The notes under the pieces: generated by a model | What the model saw: the letters and a program-made list of their open reading frames with translations, nothing else | Databases searched by the model: none | Told to the model about the DNA's origin: nothing | Position numbers and translations under genes: made by a program | In this document: positions 1 to 5,399 of the stretch, piece after piece | Layout of the letters: each line of letters begins with the position of its first letter | How positions within the stretch are numbered: position 1 is the first letter of the stretch | DNA from: Paracoccaceae bacterium | GTDB lineage: Bacteria; Pseudomonadota; Alphaproteobacteria; Rhodobacterales; Rhodobacteraceae | Assembly: GCA_026709725.1 (NCBI GenBank) | Contig: JAPOSK010000333.1 | Location: 1-5,399 of the forward strand | DNA: 5,399 nucleotides | Direction of reading: 5' to 3'

Positions 1-22
1 AGCAGGGCCAAGCGGCCCTGCT
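1..22 (-). terminator. Perfect 9-bp hairpin at the left edge, possible terminator of the queG-SDR transcript
   Basis: The first 22 bases form a perfect inverted repeat, AGCAGGGCC, a 4-base loop, then GGCCCTGCT. The stem is GC-rich, like a Rho-independent terminator stem. It lies inside the still-open SDR frame at what should be the extreme C-terminus. A T-run on the minus strand would have to follow just outside the window, so the terminator role is only inferred. Confidence 0.3.
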
Positions 23-881
23 CCTGCACACATGCTTCCAGCCCGGTTGCGTAATTCGGGTACAAGAGAGAGTAGCCGAGTGTGTGCTTAATTCGATGAT
101 TCCTGACGCGCTTTGATTCGGAATAGAAGCTCCGGGCCATCGGGGTCAGTTCCGCCTCCGCGAACGGAATTGCGGGCGGCTCCGGCTGGCCAAGCAGTCT
201 GGCTGCATAACTGATCACCAGTTCTGGTCGTTCAGGCCTGTCGTCGCAGACATTGTAGACTCCGCCAGGCCGTTCGGCAGTCAGAGAAAGGTGCAGTATG
301 CCGACAATATCATCGACATGGATACGATTGAATACCTGCCCCTCCTTGATAATCCGCCGGGAACGACCCCGTCGCAGCTGGGCGATTGGCCCCCGCCCTG
401 GACCATAAATCCCAGCCAATCGAAAAATATTCAGCGGGATTTTCCACTTCCGGGCAAGATCCTGCCAGGCCTCCTCAGCGGCGACACGGGCGGCACCACG
501 CGCGGTACTCGGTCGCAAGTCTGTGTCTTCATCAACCCAGGCACCATCATGGTTTCCATAGACAGCTGTTGTTGAGAGGTATCCCAACCATCTGACCCCT
601 GCCGGAGCAGAAGATCCCCATCGTTCACTGAGAAACTGCGCTGCAATATCACCATCGCCTGTCGGTGCGATTGACGTCAACAGGTGGGTTGATGAATCAA
701 CTTCGGGACCGATATCCGAACCGGGCCAAACATGCAGCCGCGAACGCTCCTGGGAAGTCGCCTTTTCTCTCGACCGCGTCGTCCCCGTCACATCCCATCC
801 ATCCTCGGCAAGCAACCTGCCTGCCAACCGACCGGCACTGTAACCAAAACCAAAGCAGAAGAGCTTTCCACCTTTATTCAT
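1..881 (-). CDS. Atypical SDR-family NAD(P)-binding oxidoreductase, YeeZ-like (partial, 3' end outside window)
   Basis: The frame is open for 293 codons and leaves at the left edge without a stop. The protein starts MNKGGKLFCFGFGYSAGRLA. It shows a Rossmann nucleotide-binding glycine motif GFGYSA (residues 11-16), a TGTTR segment after beta-2 (32-36), LSTTAVYG (102-109), FRLAGIYGPG (153-162) and FNRIHVDDI (184-192), the last two typical of extended SDR/epimerase proteins. The usual SDR YxxxK catalytic pair is not where expected: the segment after AVYG reads STARGAARVAAEEAW, as in the YeeZ-like atypical group, so epimerase activity should not be assumed. Substrate unknown. I chose the ATG at 881 because GGAG lies 9 bases upstream; an in-frame ATG at 890 would sit directly against that GGAG. 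It follows queG after about 48 bases on the same strand, suggesting one transcript. Close to 294 residues is already near full family length, so the stop is probably just outside the window. Confidence 0.86.
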   Translation of the reverse strand, partial: MNKGGKLFCFGFGYSAGRLAGRLLAEDGWDVTGTTRSREKATSQERSRLHVWPGSDIGPEVDSSTHLLTSIAPTGDGDIAAQFLSERWGSSAPAGVRWLGYLSTTAVYGNHDGAWVDEDTDLRPSTARGAARVAAEEAWQDLARKWKIPLNIFRLAGIYGPGRGPIAQLRRGRSRRIIKEGQVFNRIHVDDIVGILHLSLTAERPGGVYNVCDDRPERPELVISYAARLLGQPEPPAIPFAEAELTPMARSFYSESKRVRNHRIKHTLGYSLLYPNYATGLEACVQEQGRLAL

Positions 882-890
882 CACCTGCAT

Positions 891-894
891 CTCC
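891..894 (-). promoter_or_regulatory. Shine-Dalgarno GGAG deciding the SDR start
   Basis: On the minus strand GGAG ends 9 bases before the ATG at 881, a normal distance. The other in-frame ATG at 890 touches this GGAG and would have no usable spacing, so 881 is preferred. Confidence 0.55.
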
Positions 895-929
895 AATCCA
901 TCATGGACATTTCCGCATCGCACTCTGCA

Positions 930-2012
930 TCAAGGCCTCTGCGACCCTTGAAATCGACCGTCTGTCCCCCTGTCCTCCGACAACCTCATGGCAGCCCATC
1001 GGGCAGCATCAGAAACAACAGGATCCGGGTCTGAAATATGACTCCGGACATGGTGCAGCATCTTCGGGTCACACGAATTGCCGATGGCATAGAGGACATT
1101 CCGCAGGAATCGGTTCCGGCCAATGCGACGGATTGGGTTATTGCGGAACAACTCGCGGAACCCTGTCTCGTCAAGTGCGACCAGTTCAGCGAGCTGAGGT
1201 GACCTGAGATCGTTGCGGGCATGAAACCGTGTCTCCCGGGCTGTCCGGGCAAACTTGTTCCAGGGACAGACCTCCAGACAATCATCACAGCCGTAAATCC
1301 TGTTGCCAAGCAATGGACGAAGGTCGGGCTCGACCGAACCCTTATGCTCAATTGTCAGATAGGAAATGCACCGGCGGGCATCCAGCTGGTAGGGGGCCGG
1401 AAACGCGTCGGTTGGACAGACATCAAGGCACCGACGACAAGAGCCACAGAAATCCTGCTCGGGAGGGGTTGTCGACACATCCATGGTCGTGAATACTGCA
1501 CCCAGAAAAAACCAGCTGCCGAGCTGTCGGCTGACAAGGTTTGTATGCTTGCCCTGCCAACCAAGACCGGCACTCTGTGCGAGCGGCTTTTCCATTACCG
1601 GAGCAGTATCGACAAAGACCTTGATCTCAATATCCCTGTCCCTGCTCATCAGCCATTGACCGAAACGCTTCAACTGTGCCTTGACAATTTTGTGATAGTC
1701 CTGGTTCTGTGCATAAACTGAAATCGTGCCTCGCTCACATTGCTTCGTATTGGCAATGGAATGCACATCCTGTCCATAGGAAACCGCCAGCATAATGACA
1801 GAGCGGGCGGCAGGCCACAACGCAGCCGGATCACCCCGCCAGTGACTCCGCTCCCTCAACCACGACATCTCACCGTGATAGTTCCGTTCAAGGAACGCAA
1901 GCAATCCCACCTTCGCATCCTGGATTGAATCCGGTCGGCAAACTCCCCACGCATCAAACCCCTCAGCGCGAGCCCGCTCACCGATCTCCTTGTGGAGGGA
2001 CTGGCCCTGCAT
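930..2012 (-). CDS. queG: Epoxyqueuosine reductase QueG
   Basis: QueG reduces epoxyqueuosine to queuosine at wobble position 34 of tRNAs with GUN anticodons (Asp, Asn, His, Tyr), using cobalamin and two [4Fe-4S] clusters in the cytoplasm. The 360 residues fit the family. The N-terminal half is the cobalamin-binding part and contains [14 protein letters not shown] (132-145); the Asp at 135 matches the conserved catalytic acid of the family. The ferredoxin part has [12 protein letters not shown] (Cys 189, 192, 195, 199), Cys215 in [13 protein letters not shown], and [14 protein letters not shown] (Cys 242, 245, 249): eight cysteines for two clusters. A HEAT-like tail follows (about 315-342, with [15 protein letters not shown]). 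The start ATG has GAGGAG 5 bases upstream (2018-2023). The gene is the first of a probable two-gene operon with the downstream SDR gene. No frame damage is seen. The last ten or so residues ([15 protein letters not shown]) look poorly conserved. Confidence 0.97.
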   Translation of the reverse strand: MQGQSLHKEIGERARAEGFDAWGVCRPDSIQDAKVGLLAFLERNYHGEMSWLRERSHWRGDPAALWPAARSVIMLAVSYGQDVHSIANTKQCERGTISVYAQNQDYHKIVKAQLKRFGQWLMSRDRDIEIKVFVDTAPVMEKPLAQSAGLGWQGKHTNLVSRQLGSWFFLGAVFTTMDVSTTPPEQDFCGSCRRCLDVCPTDAFPAPYQLDARRCISYLTIEHKGSVEPDLRPLLGNRIYGCDDCLEVCPWNKFARTARETRFHARNDLRSPQLAELVALDETGFRELFRNNPIRRIGRNRFLRNVLYAIGNSCDPKMLHHVRSHISDPDPVVSDAARWAAMRLSEDRGTDGRFQGSQRP

Positions 2013-2231
2013 CTCTTCTCCTCAACCCACATATCAACTTGAGGCACACCACTCTCACAGCTGCAATCCTGATGGCCATTGTCTTCCGTGCCGCCTTTCA
2101 CCAGCACTCCCGCCTCATACCATGGCCTGCATTGGTGTGTGAATGCGCATCGCAATGTCGCAGGCGGCTGTCAATCGGGTCGTGCCATCAACCCTCAATC
2201 CAATGGCTGGGCCAATCATCTTGCTGTCGGG

Positions 2232-2240
2232 TTTATATCA
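2232..2240 (-). promoter_or_regulatory. Candidate extended -10 promoter for queG
   Basis: On the minus strand TGATATAAA (TG-N-TATAAA) occurs about 220 bases upstream of the queG start. This matches an extended -10 element for a sigma-70-type factor. The -35 position 17 bases upstream reads CTGATC, a poor match. Candidate by sequence only; the long leader it would give contains no recognised riboswitch. Confidence 0.22.
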
Positions 2241-2329
2241 GAACGACATCGAAAGATCAGACATGCTGCAAAGAAATCCACCAACCCTGCGGAATCCCAT
2301 TCAAATTGCCTGTCCCAACAAATGCCCAC

Positions 2330-2346
2330 AACTTTATGGAAAAGTT
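2330..2346. promoter_or_regulatory. Palindrome AACTTT-N5-AAAGTT, possible HipB-like operator
   Basis: A perfect 6-bp inverted repeat with a 5-base centre (ATGGA) lies 72-88 bases upstream of the hipB start. A less perfect one with TGC...GCA ends follows at about 2350-2370. HipB-type antitoxins are dimeric HTH proteins that repress their own operon by binding inverted repeats near the promoter, so position and symmetry fit. The sequence does not match the E. coli HipB operator (TATCC-N8-GGATA), and AT-rich 6-bp palindromes occur by chance. Confidence 0.22.
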
Positions 2347-2417
2347 CATTGCCTTTTCATGCAAAGAGCATCAGTCTGAACCCAAATGTCAATGAGCCTT
2401 TCCATTCCAGGGTGACA

Positions 2418-2654
2418 ATGCAATCCTTTCCAGCCAGCGACGCGGCCTCAATTGGCAAAGTCATTCGTCAAACGCGCAAGGCGCTCAGGATCACGCAGGA
2501 AGAACTGTCCCTTCAGACAGGGATATCACGACCAACGATCCGGAGCATTGAGCGTGGCAAGGAGACATCCCATCTCGGCCTCGCCCTGCAACTCTGCCGC
2601 GATCTTGGCATTCGACTCGACGCGACACCACCCGGGGACATTGAAAGGGGATGA
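2418..2654 (+). CDS. hipB: HipB-like XRE-family HTH antitoxin/autorepressor
   Basis: A 78-residue protein that is almost entirely one helix-turn-helix domain. Residues 12-66 fit the XRE fold: IGKVIRQTRKALRITQEELS is the first helices, LQTGISRPTIRSIERGKE (32-49) the turn and recognition helix, and HLGLALQLCRDLGIRLDA (52-69) the closing helices with the short strand that HipB-like proteins use for dimerisation. In the family it binds its operon's operator and neutralises the HipA kinase. The start at 2418 has AGGG 5 bases upstream; an in-frame GTG at 2412 is an alternative. The open frame extends further upstream, but that part has no domain features. The stop overlaps the next start as ATGA (2651-2654), so antitoxin and toxin are translationally coupled. 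The antitoxin is intact although its toxin partner is frameshifted. Confidence 0.88.
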   Translation: MQSFPASDAASIGKVIRQTRKALRITQEELSLQTGISRPTIRSIERGKETSHLGLALQLCRDLGIRLDATPPGDIERG

Positions 2655-3948
2655 TGGTTCTCGATGTTTATCTCGAGTCCGTGGCCGAGCCTGTCGGTGA
2701 ATTGTCGAGGACAGGCGATGGAGTGATGTCCTTCAGGTACTCAATGGACGATTTGCCGTATCCGATCTCAGCCTCGTTGCCTGTTCGCGAAAGGCCCCAT
2801 GGCAACCCGGCCGCATGCGGGTTTTTCTCGAACCTGCTGTTTGAGAATGAGATGCGTGACCAGGTCATGCAGCGTCACGGAATTTCAGAGGGAGATATCG
2901 TCGGTCTTCTCTTCCACCTCGGTGCCGATTGTCCCGGTTCAATCAGCTGTGTTCCCAAAGGCGAGCGGCCGGGCAAGCAACCGGGGCTCCTGGATTCGGA
3001 CTACGACATGCTTGATGGGTCACCCCGGGTGCCAGAGGATTTGTCTTCGGTCGCACACACGCTGGCCGTCAACGGAACTCTCGCCAAAATCATGGCATCT
3101 TTGCGTGATCATCGGCAGGTTCCGCGGGAGACAGCTGATCCATCGCCGCTGACCGGAGTCCAGGGCAAGATCGCAGTTACGCGGCTGCCGGATGGACATC
3201 TCGGATTGCCCAGGAACGGGAGTGGTGCTCCAACAACACATATTTTGAAGGTCCCGCAAATGGCAGCGATGAGTTCTGTCATGCGTGAGCAGATTGCGAC
3301 GCGTCTCATGGCCCAGGTTCAGACACATGATGTATCTCAGACCTGCATTGTTGGGGAAGGTTCATTGCAGGGCCTTCTTGTCAGGCGTTTCGACCGCTAT
3401 CTTGAAGGGAATGCCGTGCATCGAATTCACCAGGAGGACTTTTGTCAGGCCCTTGGCTACGGCCACATGCTGAAATACGAGCGCAATGGGGTGGGAGAAC
3501 GGGCTTTCACTACCAAGGCGATCGGCCAAATCCTGGCCATGACCCGTGTCCCTGCGCAGTCACGTCAGGCCTTCTTCGAGATCACCCTCGCCAGTCTTGT
3601 ACTTGGAAACTCTGACAATCACGCAAAAATCATGCTCTCCTGTACACATCAATGAAGCTCGAACTTGCGCCCGCGTATGACATCGATTCGGTTTTGCTTA
3701 ATGATGTGACCCGGGAAGACCTTGATCGCTTCCTGAAGTCGCTGTGCGCCCGCGGCTTCGGCGCATCCCAGCAAAAGCGGACCACATCCATCATGCAGCG
3801 GCTGCCTGATGCCGCCAACGCGCTCCCGCGTCCAAAGGCAAAACGTCTCGGCGATGTCATCCGGCAGCAATCTCATCACCTGTCCTGCAACGCAGGACTT
3901 GGGCTTGAGGTTCCCGAGTTCGACAACGTGCCGGTCAATCGACCCTGA
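2651..3948 (+). pseudogene. hipA: HipA-type Ser/Thr kinase toxin, frameshifted in the catalytic loop
   Basis: HipA toxins phosphorylate a cytoplasmic target (glutamyl-tRNA synthetase in E. coli) and cause growth arrest or persistence. The first piece (2651-3655, 334 residues) has the HipA N-terminal domain with FFSNLLFENEMRD (58-70) and GLLFHLGADCPGSIS (85-99), a P-loop region LTGVQGKIAVTRLPDG (167-182), THILKVP with ATP-site Lys200, LLVRRFDRY (242-250), HQEDFCQALG (260-269) and the start of the catalytic loop, LGNSDNHAK (318-326, Asp322). There the frame is lost. Adding one A to the A5 tract at 3625-3629 restores family sequence (HAKNHALLY, then LELAPAYDIDSV) and joins the second piece (3652-3948), which carries the metal-binding Asp of LAPAYD and the C-terminal helices. 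The restored length, about 432 residues, is normal. As it stands the first piece ends at TGA 3653-3655, lacks that Asp, and should be inactive. The first stop overlaps an ATG (ATGA at 3652). Two start codons (2651 and 2654) follow AAAGGGG. Sequencing error or recoding remains possible. Confidence 0.9.
3625..3629 (+). other. A5 tract at the hipA frameshift
   Basis: GCAAAAATC is read GCA AAA ATC in the upstream frame. One more A, or a -1 slip of the AAA-decoding tRNA, gives GCA AAA AAT CAT and the expected HAKNH sequence. This is therefore the best single site for the lost base. A run of five A is short for transcriptional slippage, and no classic two-codon slippery heptamer is present. Confidence 0.7.
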
Positions 3949-4179
3949 TGCACAAACTCTTCAAACATCAGCCTCGGGACAATATCAACCGTTGGCCTTG
4001 CCTGCCATTCGAGTCATCACACTGTTCAGGATTTCCGCGATCTCCCGCATTCCCATTCGTCATGCCAATGGAATCAGAATGAGCAGTTCCTGTAGTTGCT
4101 GATCAGTCTTTGTCGGCCTGGATTCACCGGACAAAGCCGCAATGGCACGGCTGGCAGGCCTTTCTGTCTGGAAGATGTG
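3949..4179. other. Intergenic stretch after hipA, no supported gene
   Basis: No gene is supported here. On the minus strand, in the same frame as the end of the Panacea remnant, 39 codons are open after its stop (to TGA at 4060-4062), including ALSGESRPTKTDQQLQELL. A further 23-codon ORF starts at 4056 (MGMREIAEILNSVMTRMAGK at its start). These read somewhat like protein but have no domain I recognise. An inverted repeat CTTTGTC / GACAAAG (4108-4114 and 4130-4136) lacks a T-run. No terminator for hipA is evident. Confidence 0.5.
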
Positions 4180-4621
4180 TTACTCGTAGCCGGCAGATTT
4201 CCGGAGCTCGTTCACGATGTCTCCGTTTTGAATCGGTATCCGGCGCGCACCCGGAATATAATTTTTTTTCCACGCACCACCCGGTTTGTGTGTAATGTTA
4301 ACAACCCGCCGGGGCCAGCACCCCGAGTCCGTCATATGCCTCTTTCAGGATGCCGGAGGGCAGTCATGATTAATGCCCTGCACGCCAAAAACAGTGTTAA
4401 CCGCGCCAGCACCATACAACCTGATTCGGTGATACAGTTCGGGGCGAACCGGGCTGCAGTTTCCACGCCTCAAATTGACCATGAACCAGAGGCTCGCCCC
4501 TGTTCCGCCCCATGCAGAACATATGAGCAATATGGACCAGCTTTTGCAACTCCAGGTTCGAGAGGGTATGGCCTGAGCAATGAACCAGGGTGTTCGCAGC
4601 ACCAAGCACACAGGTTGTCAT
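4180..4621 (-). pseudogene. Panacea-domain (SocA/DUF4065) antitoxin remnant with three frameshifts
   Basis: Panacea domains occur in antitoxins that neutralise many unrelated toxins (PanAT systems) and in the SocA proteolysis adaptor. The ATG at 4621 has AAGGGGGG 7 bases upstream. The first frame reads LSNLELQKLVHIAHM, GEPLVHGQFEAWKL, the core of the fold. It then slips: dropping one base of the triple C (forward GGG 4451-4453) gives VRPELYHRIRLYGAG. One missing base near 4360 returns to the first frame with ILKEAYDGLGVLAPA, and one extra base in the triplet at 4305-4307 moves back to VNITHKPGGAWKKNYIPGAR and a stop at 4180-4182. Repaired, it is about 146 residues, a normal length, with the hallmark LQKL (25-28), EAW (51-53), ELYH (61-64) and TH....W (110-117). 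The Gly of the usual GP after EAW is Gln here. As written, translation ends at TAA 4397-4399, keeping only the N-terminal third. The family assignment is from motif recall, not a database search. Confidence 0.72.
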
Positions 4622-4770
4622 GGCCTGTCCCCCCTTCCAACTGCGTTGCAGGATAACTGTCGTTCATGAAAAACCAATGATGAGGCATTTGAGGCTGCAA
4701 GAATGACAAAAATGGCCGCAACACCGCTGCTGGCTTGTCGTGCGATCATCGCAAGGATTGCGTCAGGCAT
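4618..4770 (-). CDS. Small hydrophobic ORF overlapping the Panacea start (doubtful)
   Basis: A 50-codon ORF from ATG 4770 to TGA 4618-4620. The stop overlaps the Panacea start codon as ATGA, the arrangement of coupled genes. Residues 13-34 (ASSGVAAIFVIL, then AASNASSLVF) form one continuous hydrophobic stretch long enough for a membrane helix, followed by a polar tail with Arg and Cys. Small membrane peptides are among the known toxin partners of Panacea antitoxins, so it could be, or have been, the cognate toxin. Against this, there is no clear Shine-Dalgarno before ATG 4770, the ORF is short, and chance ORFs of this size are common. I recognise no family. Confidence 0.2.
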   Translation of the reverse strand: MPDAILAMIARQASSGVAAIFVILAASNASSLVFHERQLSCNAVGRGDRP

Positions 4771-4795
4771 CTGTCAGGCATAATCGGTTCAGGCA
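4762..4795 (+). repeat. Short direct repeats of TCAGGCA upstream of nadX
   Basis: GTCAGGCAT occurs twice in direct orientation (4762-4770 and 4773-4781, period 11), and the core TCAGGCA appears a third time at 4789-4795. The 11-base period is close to one helical turn, as in arrays of regulator sites. Function unknown; chance is possible. Confidence 0.3.
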
Positions 4796-5059
4796 ACTTA
4801 AGAGACTGGTTCATGAGTTGCTGTGGTGGAAGCCATCGGGAGCGCAATTACGATGGATAATCCTGGGGCAATCTCCCTGAATTTTTCTGGGTGCAGGGGA
4901 TGCTCCATGGTTGCAGTCATCAAGGTGGGAGTGCCGGTGGGTCAAGAACTGTGAATCTGCGCCCAATAGAACCGGGTCAGGATTTTCTGAAGGGGCAAGC
5001 GGGACCACGGAACAATATCCATTCTTCTCCCAGGATGCAGGTGAATTGAGATTGACAAC

Positions 5060-5063
5060 GGAG
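5060..5063 (+). promoter_or_regulatory. Shine-Dalgarno GGAG of nadX
   Basis: GGAG ends 6 bases before the ATG at 5070, an optimal distance. It fixes this start, although the frame stays open upstream. Confidence 0.6.
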
Positions 5064-5069
5064 CCAGGA

Positions 5070-5399
5070 ATGAGCGGTACACTTCTCGTTGGGTTTGGAG
5101 CAATCGGTCGTTGGCTCCTTGAGACCAATCAAAACAGAACAACGAAAATCGGCTGTGTGCTTGTAAGATCGCAGCGTATGAGTGAAACGCGTGAGATTCT
5201 CAAGGGCAGGGCTCAGGTTGTTTCTGACATCCGGGAATTGGATGAAAAACCTGACATTGCAATCGAATGTGCCGGGCACAGTGCCCTGAAAATGCACGGA
5301 TCTGCCATTCTTCAGCGTGGAATTGACCTGGGCCTGATTTCGGCCGGCGCTCTTGCAGATCAGGGCCTGTCGGAAAAACTCCTGCAAAGTGCAGCAGAG
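5070..5399 (+). CDS. nadX: L-aspartate dehydrogenase NadX (partial, N-terminal 110 residues)
   Basis: NadX/AspDH (DUF108 family) oxidises L-aspartate to iminoaspartate with NAD(P)+, the first step of an alternative route to quinolinate and NAD; some members may serve amino-acid metabolism instead. The visible part is the N-terminal Rossmann domain: LLVGFGAIGRWLLE with GxGxxG at residues 8-13, then a second strand KIGCVLVRS, and the family signature IAIECAGHSALKMHG followed by AILQRGIDLGLISAGALAD. The Cys-Ala-Gly-His and SAGALAD segments separate AspDH from other Rossmann dehydrogenases. The catalytic half lies beyond the right edge. The start has a good GGAG. No upstream partner gene on this strand is close enough to form an operon, so it is probably first in its transcript. 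Confidence 0.88.
   Translation, partial: MSGTLLVGFGAIGRWLLETNQNRTTKIGCVLVRSQRMSETREILKGRAQVVSDIRELDEKPDIAIECAGHSALKMHGSAILQRGIDLGLISAGALADQGLSEKLLQSAAE

Larger units (their letters stand above)
2013..2417. other. Divergent intergenic spacer between queG and hipB, no supported gene
   Basis: This 405-base gap separates the divergent queG and hipB genes. Both strands contain short open stretches, but none has a recognisable domain together with a good ribosome binding site. On the minus strand a 34-codon ORF starts at 2219 (MIGPAIGLRVDGTTRLTAAC at its N-terminus) and could be a scrap of an older gene, but I cannot identify it. On the plus strand the hipB frame is open upstream to an ATG at 2079, but that extension reads as low-quality, non-domain sequence. 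The region should hold the promoters for both directions. Confidence 0.6.
4622..5069. other. Gene-poor region upstream of nadX
   Basis: Apart from the small ORF at 4618-4770, nothing is supported. A 40-codon minus-strand ORF (4798-4920, starting MTATMEHPLHPEKFREIAPG) lies in the same frame as the small ORF but is separated from it by several stops. It may be further debris of the same module or chance. The nadX promoter should lie here; I see no convincing -35/-10 pair. Confidence 0.45.

Noticed and set aside
1221..1721. 166-codon plus-strand ORF
   Set aside because: Antisense to queG, whose minus-strand frame is a full, motif-complete enzyme.
2079..2417. N-terminal extension of the HipB-like protein to an ATG at 2079
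   Set aside because: The extra 113 residues show no domain or helix pattern. HipB-like proteins are normally about 70-110 residues, and ATG 2418 has an acceptable ribosome binding site.
4108..4136. Inverted repeat CTTTGTC / GACAAAG as the hipA terminator
   Set aside because: 7-bp AT-rich stem, 15-base loop and no following T-run.
4262..4269. T8 run read as a plus-strand terminator tail
   Set aside because: The preceding stem is only a weak CCGG/CCGG pairing. The run is explained as Lys/Asn codons (AAA AAA AAT) of the Panacea remnant on the minus strand.
4345..4611. 88-codon minus-strand ORF taken as a separate gene
   Set aside because: Its useful part (PELYHRIRLYG) is the middle of the Panacea domain after a frameshift; its first half is the wrong frame of the same gene.
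4096..4656. 186-codon plus-strand ORF
   Set aside because: It is antisense to the Panacea remnant, rich in Pro/Arg/Cys without any domain pattern, and has no ribosome binding site; the opposite strand carries the recognisable motifs.
5052..5057. TTGACA as the -35 box of nadX
   Set aside because: It is 13 bases before the start codon, leaving no room for a -10 box and leader.
4811..5128. 105-codon minus-strand ORF overlapping the nadX start
   Set aside because: No recognisable motif, and it overlaps the start of a convincing nadX on the other strand.

Overview
The window looks like a piece of an alphaproteobacterial chromosome. This is an inference from gene content: an epoxyqueuosine reductase gene followed by an NAD-binding SDR gene is a familiar pair in that class, and an L-aspartate dehydrogenase and a hipBA-type module lie nearby. 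No RNA gene, CRISPR array, transposase or origin is visible.

Layout. Two convincing genes lie on the minus strand at the left. queG (930-2012) carries out the last step of queuosine synthesis. About 48 bases downstream of it, probably in the same operon, is an atypical SDR (1-881) that runs off the left edge. Upstream of queG is a 405-base divergent spacer (2013-2417) that holds a possible queG promoter and an operator-like palindrome. On the plus strand a small HTH antitoxin gene of HipB type (2418-2654) overlaps a HipA-type kinase toxin gene by ATGA. The hipA frame is broken by one missing base in an A5 tract, exactly in the catalytic loop, so the gene is now two pieces (2651-3655 and 3652-3948). 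Next comes a gene-poor stretch (3949-5069). Read on the minus strand, it contains the remains of a Panacea-domain (SocA/DUF4065) antitoxin gene (4180-4621), split over two frames by three single-base indels. A 50-codon hydrophobic ORF (4618-4770) overlaps its start by ATGA. At the right edge nadX (5070 onward, plus strand) begins and continues out of the window.

How it fits together. The outer genes (queG, SDR, nadX) are intact and metabolic. The middle is a small toxin-antitoxin island in which the HipB-like antitoxin still reads cleanly, but both the HipA kinase and the Panacea antitoxin are frameshifted. The main result of the hunt is this pair of damaged TA modules. The Panacea remnant is easy to miss because no single frame carries it. 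Whether the frameshifts are real decay, recoding or sequencing error cannot be settled from the sequence alone. The clean flanking genes argue weakly against a generally poor assembly.
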